DNA of 64,000 nucleotides from Symbiodinium natans (lineage: Eukaryota; Sar; Dinophyceae; Suessiales; Symbiodiniaceae). Position numbers and translations under genes: made by a program. Where the stretch lies: NCBI GenBank assembly GCA_905221605.1, contig CAJNDS010000248.1, positions 123,455 to 187,454 on the forward strand. The letters run 5' to 3'. Of the stretch, positions 1 through 12,933 are shown one piece after another. Position 1 is the first letter of the stretch, and each line of letters begins with the position of its first letter. The notes beneath the pieces were generated by a model, which saw nothing but the letters and a program-made list of their open reading frames with translations, was not told where the DNA came from and ran no database searches.

Positions 1-1922
1 AGGACCCAGAGCAGTTCCCTTTAGGGTTTAGGTTCCCTTACAAGCCCTGTGAACCAGAAAGGGCACCCTTTCCTACGTTACTCTTGGGTCTGGTTGGGGT
101 TTGGCGGTTTAGGGTTTGGGGTTAGGGTTTAGGGTTTAGGGTTTAGGGTTTAGGGTTTAGGGTGTAGGGTGTAGGGTTTAGGGTTTAGGGTTTAGGGTTT
201 AGGGTTTAGGACCCAGAGCAGTTCCCTTTCTTTGGGGTTTAGGTTCCCTTAGAAGCCCCTGTGAACCAAAAAGGGCACCCTGTTTATTCTTACGTTCCTC
301 TTGGGTCTGGTTGGGGTTTGGGGGTTTCGGGTTTGGGGTATAGGGTTTAGGGTTTGGGTTTAGGGTTTGGGGTTTAGGGTTTGTGGTTTAGGGTTCGAGG
401 GTTTAGGGTTAGGGGTTTAGGGTGTTAGGGGATGTGCGTTTCAGGGTGTAGGGGTTTGGGTGCATGGGGTTTCAGAGTTACAGGGCTTTCGGGGGGTTTA
501 ATAGGGGTTTATTTGTATGGGGTAGGGTTTGGGTTTGGGTCCCAAGAATCAACGTTTTGAACGAAACGTTTTCAACGAAACTTGTGAGCGAAAACTTCGA
601 ACGAAGCGTTTTGTGTTTTAGACCGTGTTCTTTCAATTTCATTGTGCTTCTGCTTTGTCCATTGCTTAAGCGAAAACGTGGCCGGTAAGAATATCTTTCA
701 ATTTTGTGCGGGGTCGATGTTCCGCTTCCCAGGGTGCCGCCCTCAGGTTGAGGGGGAGGAGCCGCCAAGGAGTCCCGACCCCTCTCACGTGCGCCTTTTA
801 TCGGTGTCCTGGGCCCCGCCTGCGTGTAGGTTGACCCCCTCCCTCACGCGCGCCTGTTTTCGCTTTTGAGCTTTTTTTCAGTCCGGGAGGGCGATGTGCT
901 CATCCTGGGTCGTGTCGCTGTGTGGGGTTTAGGGTTTAAGGCTTAGGGATGTTCGGGGTTTAAGGAAGAGCACTTGCACATGGCGCTACTCCTGCAAAGT
1001 CGCCGTGAATCCATGCCAACCTTGCAGCATCCCTTAGGCCCGAAACCCATGCCACTTCAGCTACCTGAACCAACCGGTTTACCGGTTCTTTTAGGTTGGG
1101 TAGCGGCGTGCTCTACTGTTTGTATTCATAATTGAATTGAAACCGAACAATTTTCCGTGAAGTCGTTCAGGAATGATTGAAAATCTCATGATTACATTTA
1201 GATTCAAAAGCTGGATGCCAAGCATTTCTGGAAATGTTTGGACGTCTCATAGTTTTTTAGATTGATCAATTTTCAGATCATTCGAAGATCGGTTCAACTG
1301 ATACAAATATAGTTTCAAATCCTGAAGTGGAAATTTCCTCGGAGGGATTTCAAGTGCAGAGGCTCGCGATGGAACTCTACACATTCCGGCACCCTTCCAC
1401 ATTATCCGCTTCTTTTATGACTTGATCACCTTCAAGTACAGGAAATCTTATATTTGGATTATTCATCTCTGGTATATCTTCATGTCTTACATCCCTTAAC
1501 CTTTGGACAGCGCTTCTAAATCTGAGATCTTATTATCTGACGTTAAAGACTGTCCCATTATTTCCTTGGGCTTTCTTGATTACAGCTTTCACGCTTGTAT
1601 TAACATTACCAATCTTCTCTGGTGCACTTCTTTTAATATTGGGTGATCTTCAGTCTACTACACCTTTCTTGCGTTCATTTAGCACGCAACTTGTGTGGAC
1701 GATATAAGAATCGACTGTAGTTTGTGCCTGCTCTTGCGCAGGCGTTGGGGGGATATAAGGGTTTGAGGCGTAGCTCAAAAAAACCTTGAACCCTGACCCC
1801 TGAAACGCATACCTCTGAGACTGTTGGCTATGAGCTTCGGCGAAGTGGACACGGAAGCCGCGCTGAAAAAGGCCGGCGAGCACAGGCTCAAGTCTTCTGA
1901 AGTTTCGCAGCAGGGTTGAGGG

Positions 1923-1985
1923 GCAAGTGTGGCTGTGGTGTGGGTGGAATGGGGAGCAAGTGTGGCTGTGGTGTGGGTGGAATGG
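1923..1985. repeat. Two-copy 33-bp tandem repeat
   Basis: A G/T-rich unit starting GCAAGTGTGGCTGTGGTG is present twice in a row with a 33-bp period (second copy starts at 1956). It is short and has no visible coding meaning. Confidence 0.8.
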
Positions 1986-2388
1986 TGCTGTGTGCTGTGC
2001 GCTGCGCTTGACCTCGAGTCCAGCCACCATCTTTATTACACAGCAGAAGCTCAACAATCTGACCAAAACATCAAACGCCAAGCTTAGAATTCCCCTGCCA
2101 GGGCGGTGGAATGTTCGGCCCGGCTCTTCAGATAATCTTGGAGGCTCGAGCCACACGCGCCCCAACCTGGCCGATAGCGACGGTCAGACGCCTTTGCATC
2201 AGGCTGGGCATGTCTTTCTCTTTTGTTTTTAGGGCTTATAGGGCTTAGGGCTTGCTTACAGTTTCGGTTGTGGGGAGCGCCACGCAAGATGTTGATCAGT
2301 TGAGTGTCGGGCTGGGTCTTGGGCTGTTGACCTAGCTAGAACTGTGTCTCTGGGAGACAGAATTCTGTGGCGGTGCTGGTTAACGCTG

Positions 2389-2672
2389 TTTACGCGGTTA
2401 CGCCTGGACCCAGGTCTTCGGGACCGAGGCTGAGCTGCAGGCTGCGAAGTGCTCCCTGGATGTGACAGGGGAGCTCAACCCAGCATACCGCCGAAGCGCT
2501 GTGTAGTCAGAGGGGCTCCCCACACGCAGGTTTACGCCTTTACGCCTGGACTTAGGTCTTCCGGACCGAGGCTGAGCTGCAGGCTGCTAAGTGCCCCCTG
2601 GATGTGACAGGGGAGCTCAACCCAGCTTTCGGCCGAAGCGCTGTGTAGTGAGAGGGGCTCCCCGCACGCAGG
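2389..2672. repeat. 142-bp tandem duplication
   Basis: Two head-to-tail copies (2389-2530 and 2531-2672), each 142 bp, begin TTTACGC and end CACGCAGG. They share most bases and differ by scattered substitutions, so the duplication is not fresh. Nothing coding is recognised. Confidence 0.85.
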
Positions 2673-2949
2673 TGTGGCAGGCCTGGCCTGGCACCAGCCC
2701 TCGACTGTCAAGTTGGAGGTGCTGCACTGGGGGGGGCACGATCACCGCCTGGCGTCTGCTGCAAAGTTTTTTTCCTGCCCATGTCAGCTTTGTTCCGGGT
2801 GTTACGTGATGGTTTTTCTAAGCGCCGAAAAGTAGGTGCCAGCCGATTCGTCGCGCAAACTATCCGGAAGGTCTGTGGAGGCCCGAACTTCAAGCCTTGC
2901 TGCTGCGCATGTGCCACACACGTGCCGCAGTCTCGACCCACTTGGGTGG

Positions 2950-3240
2950 AACTTTCTGATGCACGCGCGGCCACTTGCGCGGCCGGATTGCAATTGAGCA
3001 ATTGGCCGAGTCGAGCCCAGAATATGGTGGGGATTTTGATGAGAGCACGGCTGGTTTGCAAGTGACCGGCAGCTCATTTGTGAGCCTATGAATCCTAGGA
3101 TTGGCTGGGAAATCTTCCGACGCGGGCGCAGCCGGCTTGCAATTGAGCAACACCTCCTTTGCGAGCTGACTTGAGCCGCTTGATGCAAGTACGGCTGGCG
3201 TGCAATTGAGCAACTCTCATTTATGAGTTGGCGCTTTTCA
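2950..3240. repeat. Degenerate tandem repeat around GCAATTGAGCAA
   Basis: Four diverged copies of a segment containing CGGCTGG/CCGGCTT followed by TGCAATTGAGC or TGCAAGTGACC start near 2981, 3047, 3127 and 3189, with spacings of roughly 60-80 bp. The unit is too diverged to define precisely. Confidence 0.6.
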
Positions 3241-4797
3241 GCATTCATCGACGGTCATGTGATTCCATTCTCTTTATGCCAATGACAGGCCTAGCTGGCG
3301 TGGGGTGGGGTCTGGCGCCATGTCATTGGTGCCAGTCGCCCGAGCCAAAGACTTGTGGCGAAGCGGGGCTTCACAGGGAATGGCCGCGGCCAGTGGGAGC
3401 TGCATGTGCCCAATTAAGCTGCCCACGCTCCTGCAAACTTCGCCGGTGGCTCCGCCACCCTTCCCACCGCCCACACCACCAGCAGCTGCCAAACATTTCC
3501 AAATAAATCATGGACTCGTGTTTCCAAGCTCCCCCCCCCCCCCCAAAAAAAAAAATCTCAAACGCCGTCGGCTGGAAAGCCCAGATGTCCATAAGAACGA
3601 GAGGACTTTCGAGTCGTAGTCTGAACAAGCGTGGAGGATGTACGACAGTCGCCAACCGGTCTATGCCGCGGCCGTGGCCATGCTGGTCTTTGCCGCGCAT
3701 CAAGATTTTGGTTTTGTTTCTGCCGTTTCTCGTCTGTCGGGTCTCCATCCTGGACTTTGTCATGCGTGATGAGTCCAACATGTCCTCAAGGTGATTTTCG
3801 TTTTCCTCCGGCCACCCAGGACCCACTTGGTACTGGAACTTGCGTCATGCACACAACGGCGAGATCGTGAAGTGTGACGTCCTCGAGGGTTTTCTTCGCG
3901 AGCGAGAAAGAAAGGTTGCGTGTGTGTGTGTGTGTGTGTGTGTTGCCACATGTGCGCAATAAAAGTTTTGAATGAAAGTGTTGACCGAAATTGTTGGACG
4001 AAAGTTTTGAACAACGGTGTCGAAGGAAACGTTTTGAGGGAATGTTTTGAACGACAAGTCTTTCACGAGAGTTTTAAACGAAAGTCTTGAGCGAAAGTGT
4101 TGACCACATGTTTTGACCGAACGTTTTCACTTACACTTGTTGAACGAGGGCTTCTGTTTGGGAGTTCAGCTTGGATGGGAAGGCCCAAGAGCTTTAAGTG
4201 AATGGAGCATTTGGCCTCCCAGCTTTGGATTTTCTCTTCAAGTCTGCTTGTCAGCTGTGAAGACAAATAACTTGGTAAATTCAGACTGAAACCATAACGC
4301 AATTGCAATTTACTTTGTCTTGAGAGTTCAGGGTTTGGGTTTGCGGGATCTTTGCGAAGTTAAAGGCGGCCTCTGCAAGCCGTTGGAGCTTATATCGCAA
4401 CCCTACCCTGCACTTAAACCCCAAGTAAATCCTACGCCCTCACTTTTAGACCCTTTCCGACTTTTCGACTCAAGGTGGCCAAGTGGGGTGCCTGGGCCAA
4501 GTGAAGGCCATGGGCCGTGCTTGCAAGGGAGGGTTGCAACTGTGGGTGGGCCCTTGGGACATTTTAAGTTTTTCCTTCTTGGGTTGAGGGGGATCATATT
4601 CAGGAATATCCCTCGACCTAAAGCCCTAAACCCTGTTTCAGACGGTTGTAAGGGCCGTCCTACGTCGGAATCAGGGTTTCGGAAGTCCCTTGCAAACGTC
4701 ATCAAGCAGGAGCGCGTTTGTTTCGGGCTTTGTTCGCAGGTTGCATATAGTCACTTCTCCAAAGTCTGGTCCCTTGTTGGGGTCACGAATATAAGAT

Positions 4798-5206
4798 ACC
4801 CTAAACCCTAAACCCTAAGCCCTAAGCCCCTGGATAACCCTTAACCCTTAAACCCTAAACCCTAAACCCTACACCCTAAACCCTAAACACTAAACTCTAA
4901 ACCCTAAACCCTAAACCCTAAACCCTAACCCTAAACCCTAAACCCTAAACCCTAAACCCTAAACCCTAAACCCTAAACCCTAAACCCTAAACCCTAAACC
5001 CTAAACCCTAAACCCTAAACCTAACCCTAAACCCTAAACCCTAAACCCTAAACCCTAAACCCTAAACCCTAAACCCTAAACCCTAAACCCTAAACCCTAA
5101 ACCCTAAACCCTAAACCCTAAACCCTAAACCCTAAACCCTAAACCCTAAACCCTAAACCCTAAACCCCTAACCCTACCCTAAACCCTAAACCCTAAACCC
5201 TAAACC
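4798..5206. repeat. CCCTAAA array (~410 bp)
   Basis: This is the longest nearly pure telomere-type array in the left part of the window. Short gains and losses such as CCCTAA and CCCCTAA are present. A second array (5371-5529) follows after about 160 bp of unique DNA that includes a G run. Both are internal, because unrelated sequence flanks them on both sides and arrays of the opposite orientation lie nearby. Confidence 0.95.
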
Positions 5207-6522
5207 CTACACTTGCCCCTGATATCTAGGGCTTTGGCAAGGTTGCAGTCAACTTCGCGGTTCCTTTTTTCCAGGGGCAGAGGTCAAGAGGCGCCTATGC
5301 GGGCGCAGGGGCTGGGGGGGGGGGGGGGGGGGACTGGTTTAGGGTTTCGGCGTCTGAGGTTCGAAGCAGCCCTAAACCCTAAACCCTAAACCCTAAACCC
5401 TAAACCCTAAACCCTAAACCCTAAACCCTAAACCCTAAACCTTAAACCCTAAACCCTAAACCCTAAACCCTAAACCCTAAACCCTAACCCTAAACCCTAA
5501 CCCTAAAACCCTAAACCCCAAACCCCAAACCCAAAACCATCCAAAAAACCCAAGCCCCAACCCTAAGCCCTTTAGGTCTTCGCGGGTCCACTCCTCCATA
5601 AATTTCAGTGTCGAGGATTCAGGGGCGGGTAAGGTTGGGCCGGGTCTCCTTGACATGTCATCAGGGTTTAGATCTAGGGTTTAGGGTTTAGGGTTTAGGG
5701 TTTAGGGTTTAGGGTTTAGGGCTTAGGGCTTAGGGCTTAGGGCTTAGGGTTGTAAAGCACGTTTTTCCTCTGCACGAAACCCTATAATCCCTGAGCCCCC
5801 CAGTATTCCTAAACTGATAAGTTTAGCTTAACATTAACATGAAGAATACCGGCACTTCACGCAGGTCTCGTGGCCTGAGAATTTGGGCATCGTGGTGTTG
5901 TGTTTAGGGTTTTAGGGTGTAGAGTTTGTCTCACATCAGATACGAAGTTTCGGGAGAAACTGCCCGACTGTCAAGATCACCTGTCGCAGGTGAAACCCCC
6001 CAGGCCCCAAACCCCCACTTGAAGGTTCATGGGTAGCTGTTAGGAAGGGCAATAAGTATGGAAGCTGCGGTTATGACCTGGTTTCGGGCACATATCACCC
6101 TACTAATTATCCAAAAAACCTCCATTTGGCCTATAAGTTGAACTCAAGTCCGGAAGCTAATTCTTTAGGGTTTAGCTTAGGAGGTTCTGGGTTCTGTGCC
6201 AGCTGGGCTGTTTAGCGAGGTTGTGGGATGGTATCAAGCTCGTGGGATTTCCTGACGTTTCAGGGCATAGGCCCCAAAACTTCCGAGGCCCTAGCCCCGA
6301 TTGGCCCCGAACCCTAGACTTTTTCCAAGCCCCAGTTAAGAAGGCTCAGGGATTAGGGTCTAGGGTTAAGGGTTTCGGGTTTAGGGTCTACCCTAAACCC
6401 TAACCCCTAACCCCTAAACCCTTATAAACCCTAACCCTAAACCCTAGACCCTAAACCCTAAACCCTAAACCCTAAACCCTAAGCCGTTTAGGGCTTAGGC
6501 GTTAGGGCTTCGGAACCCTCAG

Positions 6523-6582
6523 CCTTAAATGCCCTAGACAAAGCCCTTCGTGCCGAATCGCGGGGCGCAGCTCCTGCGACGG
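6523..6582 (+). CDS. Candidate coding exon of unknown protein
   Basis: An island between telomere-like arrays is preceded by CTCAG and followed by a good donor, GGTGAGG. In the frame with codons starting at 6525 it reads LNALDKALRAESRGAAPAT with no stop, with alanine/leucine-rich helical character. The ends and frame are inferred from splice signals alone. It could be an upstream exon of the channel gene or of another gene. Confidence 0.3.
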
Positions 6583-9210
6583 GTGAGGACGCTTAGCCCT
6601 TCCCAGCAGCCCCAGGGCGCGCTGAGAGCATACCCCTTAACCCTAATTAAAACCCTAAACCCTAAACCCTAAACCCTAAACCCTAAACCCTATTATTGGG
6701 TTCGTAAGGAAAGGGGGGCAGGTATCTAGGGAACCTTGGGAATCATTAGGTAGCCTTCGGAATAGTAGGAAGTATTGGGGACCCTTTGGTTACCCCCCTT
6801 GAACCCCCCCTCCCTTAGGAACTCCAAATATAGGGAACCTAACCAGCAAGAATAGGGTGGCCAAAAATGCTCGAATGGTTAATTGCTTGTCTGCCTCGGC
6901 TACCTTCTCTGGAGACCCCTAAACCCTACGACCTCAACACTCAACCCTAAACCCTAAATACCCCTCAACCCTGAACCCTAAGCCCTAAACCCTAAACCCT
7001 CAGCCCTGAACCCTCAACCCTGAACCCTAAGCCCTAAGCCCTAAGACTTGAAGATTGTACAGACGCTTGGGGCACTGGGGGTTCGGAGTCTTGCAGATCC
7101 TGCGATGGGTCGGCAAAGCACCACTCCGCGTCTTTCCGGTTACTTGAGGCTTGTTAGCGGCTGTTTAGGGTTTAGGGTTTGGGGTTTAGGGTTTAGGGTT
7201 TAGGGTCTGGGGTCTAGGGTTTAGGGTTTAGGGTTTAGGGTCCTTTGAAATGTCTTGCTTTAGAGAGGTCAGAGTCGTGAACCTGAAGCCCTATACCCTA
7301 ACCCTAGATGTAGATGCTCTAGCACCCGCAAGCCCTACAAGCCAAAAATCACCATAAACTCAAAAACCTAAGCCCTAATGAAAAGCCTCTGAATCCCAAA
7401 GAAGCTGGTCGAAAGGTGCCTGGCTAAAAACCACGTAGGCTTGGAGTAGAGTCAGATTGTAGGCAAGAATTTTACAAGCCGTCGAAAGACTGCAGTATCG
7501 AACTTCTCCAACAACAGCCAGGTGCTCAAACCTCAAACTCTAAACCCTAAACCCTGAACCCCAAAACTTCCACCTTCCCACGAAAGCCAAAATGTCTTGA
7601 AGTTGAAGTTCAAGTGGGGGGGGGGGGGATGTTTTTTTGTGCAAGCAAATTTCCAGGTAGGAAATTGGGGGTTCAGGGTTACATGCTTTAAAGGGCTAAA
7701 GCAATTGAACAGGGTTTTCGGCGATAGGCAGATGACGGTGTGTATATAGTATATAGGGGGTGTCCTTGTTATGTTAGGGATACTTCCAAATTCAAGATCC
7801 TGCCTCACACCGCCTAAGCTCTAGAACCCATCAAAGTAAGAAGTTCAAGAGCTCCACCCTCCTCCCCCACCCCCAACCCCCCCCCCCCCCCAAATCACAC
7901 CAGCACCGAAGTCGGGGAGCAGAGTGTGCTCTTTCCTACAATCTTGGGCACCCTAAAGGGGGGTACTTGGGGTGCTGGTTCGGAAGAGAACAATGTACTA
8001 GGGTTTGATGGGGCCGGGCACGCGGCCCCACATCACCCCGAGTTTTCGCGCCGCAGCCGCTGAATACTGCTTAGTTTGGCGTTCGGGCGAAGCCCAACTC
8101 CAATCGTCCCTGCTTCGGCCGGCGTCTCAACGGCGAGGTGGGCCGAAGGGGAGGGTTTAGGACTTCGGGATTATGGGGTTTAGGACTTAGGGATCATAGG
8201 GTTTAGGACTTAGGGATTTGGGTTCTGGCGGTAAGGGAGATAAGCGATGTTTTCGGTGTACGGCTTGGGGAAGGGCGCGAAGCTTCCATGTCCGACGTGA
8301 AGAACTGCAAGCAGGCAACTCCCCCCTTTTGAGCCCCTAAGCCCTCAGTCCTCAACCCCAATTCGAGACTTCGTGGGCGCTTACAAGCAGGGTCATAAGT
8401 GCTCTAAATACATGATTTAGAAGTCTAGCTAACATACTCATAGCCCTACTTGGAACTACACATGAACCTGCAAGTAAGCCCTCAAACGCGAAAACTACAC
8501 AAAGTGTTCGGATTTTCTCGGGGGCCAACATCGCCAAGAATGCTGGGGGTGTTGGGGTGGCTTGGGCTCGAGGTGGGTGGGGGCTTCTCTGTTTTTTGCT
8601 GGGGGTCTACGATGCTATGGGTTACCCCCTGTACACCAAATATAGTAGAATTCCCTTTAACTCGGACCCCTAGGAGGGTAACCCCCCCCCCCCCCCCATT
8701 CTCGTAAGCCCCAGATAGGTTTGGGGTACTCCAGCGTACTGGGCCCAGGTGCTGGCATGTCTGAGGGCAGGCGCCAGAGCTGCACTTTAGGGTTTGAGGT
8801 TAAGGGTTTAGGGTTCAGGGCCAAAGTTTAGGGAGGGTTTAAGGTTGTTCTAAACCCACCTGAAGGAGGGGAAAGGTTTGGGTTCAGAGCTGCTTATTCC
8901 CCACATCGTGCTTACGGCTTTCCATTGCCCTGAAACCCTAACCCCCCCCCCCCCCCCCGGATTTTGGGTTTTGGGTTTTGGGAAGTTCGAGCATGCTCCT
9001 TTCTGAAAGGTACATGCGGCGCGTCAAAGCTATGTAGTTTTTAATTTGCACCTTTCTTCTTCATTCTGGGGCTCTCGGAGTTTTGGGGCTGCAGCCCAGA
9101 GCTCCCATTAGGGTTTAGGGTTTAGGGTTTAGGGTTTAGGGTTTAGGGTTTAGGGTGACCCCCAAACCCTAAACCGCATTGGGGGGTGCGCCTTCCGGCC
9201 CTGAATGAAG
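6583..9210. other. Telomere-like repeats and unique islands, no supported gene
   Basis: The segment contains short arrays in both orientations, a G run near 7616-7628, C runs near 7876-7890 and 8682-8697, a GC-rich island (about 8000-8150) and scattered degenerate CCCTAAA units. No frame shows a recognisable domain. Confidence 0.5.
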
Positions 9211-9265
9211 GCATGACAAGCCTGCGTTTTTCGAGCACCTGTCGCACATCTCGGCTGAGTACGCT
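9211..9265 (+). CDS. Candidate coding exon of unknown protein
   Basis: This island is preceded by GAAG and followed by a GC donor (GCTGCCTGG). With codons starting at 9212 it reads HDKPAFFEHLSHISAEYA without a stop. The AG|G acceptor and GC donor match the confirmed exons further right. Assignment to a gene is not possible. Confidence 0.35.
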
Positions 9266-11734
9266 GCCTGGCCTCAAAAGTAATGATCTCAGGCTTAGGG
9301 TTTGGGGTTTAGGGTTTAGGGTTTAGGGATTAGGGTTTAGGGTCCCTTAAGGTTGTGCCCTGGGAATTGGCATGGATTTTTTTTTTTTACGGAACACCCG
9401 GCCAAAGGGCTCAGGGTTGGCATGTGACCCTAGACCCTAAACCCTGAACCCTAAACCCTAAACTCAGTCTACCCGGGGTGCAAAGACAGAGCATCTCCGG
9501 ACCCTAAACCCTAAACCCTAAACCCTAAACCCTAAACCCTAAACCCTAAACCCTAAACCCTAAACCCTAAACCCTAAACCCTTCAGCCCTAAACCCAGGA
9601 GCCCAACCAAAGCCTTCAAGACCACACAACCCCCAAGACCGCACCTCCCCATGGCAGATGCCCCCATCCAGCAGCAAACTCCCCAACCCCTGCGACCCTT
9701 TTTCGGGGGGCGCAGGTAGTGAGGGGTTCCGGTTTTGTGGTCTTGAATTTGGTGGTTTTTTCGTTCGGGTTTTAGAGTTTGGGGGCTTAAAGTTTTGGGG
9801 ACTTGGACTGGGCTCTTAACATGCCCAGGAGCGCCTCCAGATTGAGAACAGGACGGCCAGCAGAAGAGCATGCCAGAACGCATGGCCCTGCTTTAGGAAA
9901 TGTTTCCAACGGGGGAGGTGCTGCGTCAGTTACCGATGGTTTCGCGGAAACATTTTTGTGGGTCGGAATTGTTACCAGGAGAACCTGCCCCCCCAGGCTT
10001 TGTAACATTTTAGCTTGTGTGTCTTGTCCACACAAAGACCTACACATACATCCTTTAGTTCTCTGTCTCCTTCATGTTTTTGTATGTTACACGGATTGTT
10101 GGGCGGGTTTGCATGTTTTTCCCAGATGCCCGGCGAGAGACCCGGAAATGTTACCGGTAACTTTTCGGGGTCCCCCCCCCCCCTTTTCAGGCAAGGGCCA
10201 TCAGAACGCCCTGAAACCTCAGCCCTAAACCCCCTAAACCCTAAACCCCAGGGCATGTTTCAATCTCAGGTCCTGGGTCCGATGCACTACCCCCACCCCA
10301 AAGGAGGCTTAACCTAGTTACCCTCAGTCGAGATCTAACCCGAAGCCTGAACCCTCAACTCTGAACCCTTCTTCTTTGAGGGGCAGTTTAGGGTTTAGGG
10401 TTTAGGGTTTAGGGTTTAGGGTTTAGGGTTTAGGGTTTAGGGTTTAGGGTTTAGGGTTTAGGGGTGGTAGTCAGGGTGGAGAGGGGGATCGGGTCCCATA
10501 GAATCGAGTGCTTGCGTGAGGGAGAGACCATGGCGCAGGAGAGGTTTTGGGGTCCGCCAGTTTCGGGCGGAGGAGGAACCCTATGTTAAGCTTTGGAATA
10601 TAAAGCTTGCTAAGCAAAACCGGGGTGACCTTTGTGCCCTGGGAGCTGGAACACAAGTTTGTCACGCAGCTCCCTCGGAACCCGAACTGAGACGCTCCCC
10701 CCAAGAGAATACACAGAATCGTGACAACGACAGGGACCTGAGTTTGCATTCATTGGATATAGGGGTTCTTAAGGGAGGGGGGGTTTAAGGGCGGGTAGGT
10801 ACCTCGGGAAGATTGGGCTTAGGGAGGGCGCGGAGCACCAACTTCGAGTATGGACGATGGAGCCGGCAGCGTTGTGCTGTGTTCCGGGGTCTGAGTTGCA
10901 CAGGCCCCTCTTTCTGTTTGTTCTGGGACGGGGAGGGGGGGGGGGGGGGAAAGCAGGAATGACTAGAGACTAGACTAGAGCCGCATGAATTTGGATCCCT
11001 GGAACACAACTACAAACCAAACCAACACGTCAGTGAAGCACCCTGAACCATCAAGCGACTTCAGTTGCAGGAGATTGCGCTGTGCGTTGCTCGAGACCAG
11101 TGGCGATGCAAGAGCCCTACGGAGACTACAGCTCGACAGCTTCTCTTTGGACCCCTAGTTTGTTTGTGGTATGCCGGAGTGAAACCAGAAAGCCTGTTTG
11201 TTTAGGGGTTGTTGTCAGGAGCTTGCGCTCCTCCCCTTACACCAGAAAGCCTTCATCCTCTCCCCCGAACCCTATACCCCCAAACACCCCTAGACCCTAA
11301 ACCCTAAACCCTCATACAAGCTCAAAGCCCCGAAGGGTCCGGAGGGTGCCCCCTTAATTGAGAGGCCTGAACAATTCGAATACGGTTGGGGGGGGACTAT
11401 TAGCGTATAATTACACATAATACTCGTAAGCCTTCCTTCTTTACAAGGGACGTTACTCACAAAAGGCGTTTAGCCTCCGTCGTTGGGGCTCCAGGGTTTT
11501 GCGGTAAGGTCTTTCCCTCCTTAATCTTATAAGCCTCTACTCAGAAGCCTCAACTCTTTAACCCCCCCATCTTAAACCCTCTGAGGTGGCGGTGACGCCG
11601 AGAGCCTTGCTCCTGCAACAGGAGGCCAAGCGCCTCTGCCTTTGGCCCTCAAAAGACTCCAGGAAAGTTGTTGTGATTTTGTTACCAAATGTTACCTTCA
11701 ACAACCTTAGAAAGAACCTCCAAAACCTTGGGAG
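9266..11734. other. Repeat-rich interval with weak coding islands
   Basis: Telomere-like arrays occur at about 9498-9583 (CCCTAAA) and 10386-10465 (TTTAGGG). Short coding-looking islands near 9830-9890, 10836-10890 and 11055-11150 have open frames (for example TNFEYGRWSRQRCAVFRG from 10837) but no confident exon boundaries. Nothing else is recognised. Confidence 0.4.
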
Positions 11735-11785
11735 GCCCACCATGGGGCCGTCGACGACCTTGACCAGATCAGGGCCTTCGAGGCA
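11735..11785 (+). CDS. Candidate coding exon of unknown protein
   Basis: An AG|GCC acceptor and a GCA|GCGCGG donor bound 17 codons reading AHHGAVDDLDQIRAFEA, an amphipathic, charged helix-like stretch. It lies immediately left of a TTTAGGG array. Splice signals and frame quality support it; no homology is recognised. Confidence 0.35.
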
Positions 11786-11792
11786 GCGCGGG

Positions 11793-11895
11793 CAGGGTTT
11801 AGGGTTTAGGGTTTAGGGTTTAGGGTTTAGGGTTCAGGGTTTAGGCTTTAGGCTTTAGGCTTTAGGCTTTAGGCTTTAGGCTTTAGGCTTTAGGC
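11793..11895. repeat. TTTAGGG array passing into TTTAGGC array
   Basis: About six TTTAGGG units (11793-11838) change abruptly into about eight TTTAGGC units (to 11895). The same TTTAGGC variant is expanded independently at 28918-29080, which points to local spread of a variant unit. Confidence 0.9.
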
Positions 11896-12928
11896 TTTTA
11901 GGTTTTAGGGCTTAGTGCCTTGGGCACGTCGGTGTGGGGAGGGCATCCTTCGCTGCGTTTCTTGGATGTTGAGAAGGCTTTCCGGTGCTTCTTTGAAGGG
12001 CTTTTAGGATTTTAAGAAGGATTTTCGGTGCTTTCAAGAAGGGCTTTTTTCAAGATTTTAAGAAGGTTTTGGGGGGGAGATGTTAAGAAGGGCTTTAGGC
12101 GTGTTTAAGGGTTGGGGGGAGTGTTCAGGGGTTTCGGGCTTTTAGTCCGCTTTGGATTTTGGAGGGTTGAGCGTGTGTCATCTGGGACCCAGAGTAGGCC
12201 TCATTCCCTTTCATTAGGGCTTCGGTGCCCCCGAGTCAAGCTAAAAAGGGTACCCTGTTTAGGCCTAGGTTACTTTTGGGTGAGTCACGTCGTTCCTGCT
12301 TTCTGGTTCCAAGGTCTAAAGCATAAACGGACGACCAGCGCACCGCTGAGCCTTGTACCCTGGGACGCCTAAACCCTAAACCCTAAGCCCTAAACCCTAA
12401 ACCCTGGAACCCTAAACCCTAAAGCCTAAGCCCTAAACCCTAGACCCTAGACCCTGGAACCCCAAACCCCAAACCTCTAAACCCCCTAAACCCCCTGAAC
12501 CCCGGAAGCGCTTAAGCCTGAAACCCTGAACCCCTCAACCCCACATCCTTCTTTCTCAGCCAATGCTCGAACTTCAAACCCTTTCTCGGGGGCTTCCCCT
12601 ATTTCATAGGAATAGTCGAGCTTATTTTTTCTCCCTGGCGATTGGGAGAAGTACCCCAAAACCCTAAACCCTAAACTGTCATAAATCGTTCAAATGTTAA
12701 TGGACTTCGTGGGCAAGTGGTTGTTGACACTTGCCCGCCGAACATTTTGACACTTCGAAGACCAGGTGGCACAAAGTTGGTGGGCAAGTGTTTTTGTTTG
12801 GCACTTGGGGTTGGGGCATAGGGTTTAGGGCCTTAGGGTTTGGGGCATAGGGCCCTCTTGGGAAAAATGCCCCCCTTCCCCCCCCCCCCCCCAGGAGTTT
12901 GCAGGACAAACCTGCCCTAAACCCTAAA

Positions 12929-12933
12929 CCCTA
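12929..12933. repeat. Target-site duplication, left copy (CCCTA)
   Basis: CCCTA directly precedes the left LTR, and the same five bases follow the right LTR at 21776-21780. Because the target is itself CCCTAAA repeat, a chance match in register is possible, but the junction is consistent with a 5-bp staggered integration. Confidence 0.75.

Larger units (their letters stand above)
1..6522. other. Telomere-like repeat-rich DNA with no supported gene
   Basis: The stretch alternates TTTAGGG-type (for example 113-209, 5669-5752) and CCCTAAA-type arrays (4798-5206, 5371-5529) with unrelated unique DNA. An AT-richer unique block lies at about 1100-1650. A motif of the form GTTTTGAACGAAA is degenerately repeated at about 545-620 and 3955-4140. 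A GT run lies at about 3919-3942. Open frames here, such as those at 1650-2165 and 4320-4811, lack recognisable domains and are read through by repeats, so I do not call genes. Confidence 0.6.

Noticed and set aside
1-480. True chromosome end at the left of the window
   Set aside because: The TTTAGGG arrays here are short, interrupted and followed by arrays of both orientations throughout the window, so they are internal.
4320-4811. 163-codon ORF ending in CCCTAAA repeats
   Set aside because: No domain is seen and no splice or start context. It is probably chance openness in GC-balanced DNA.
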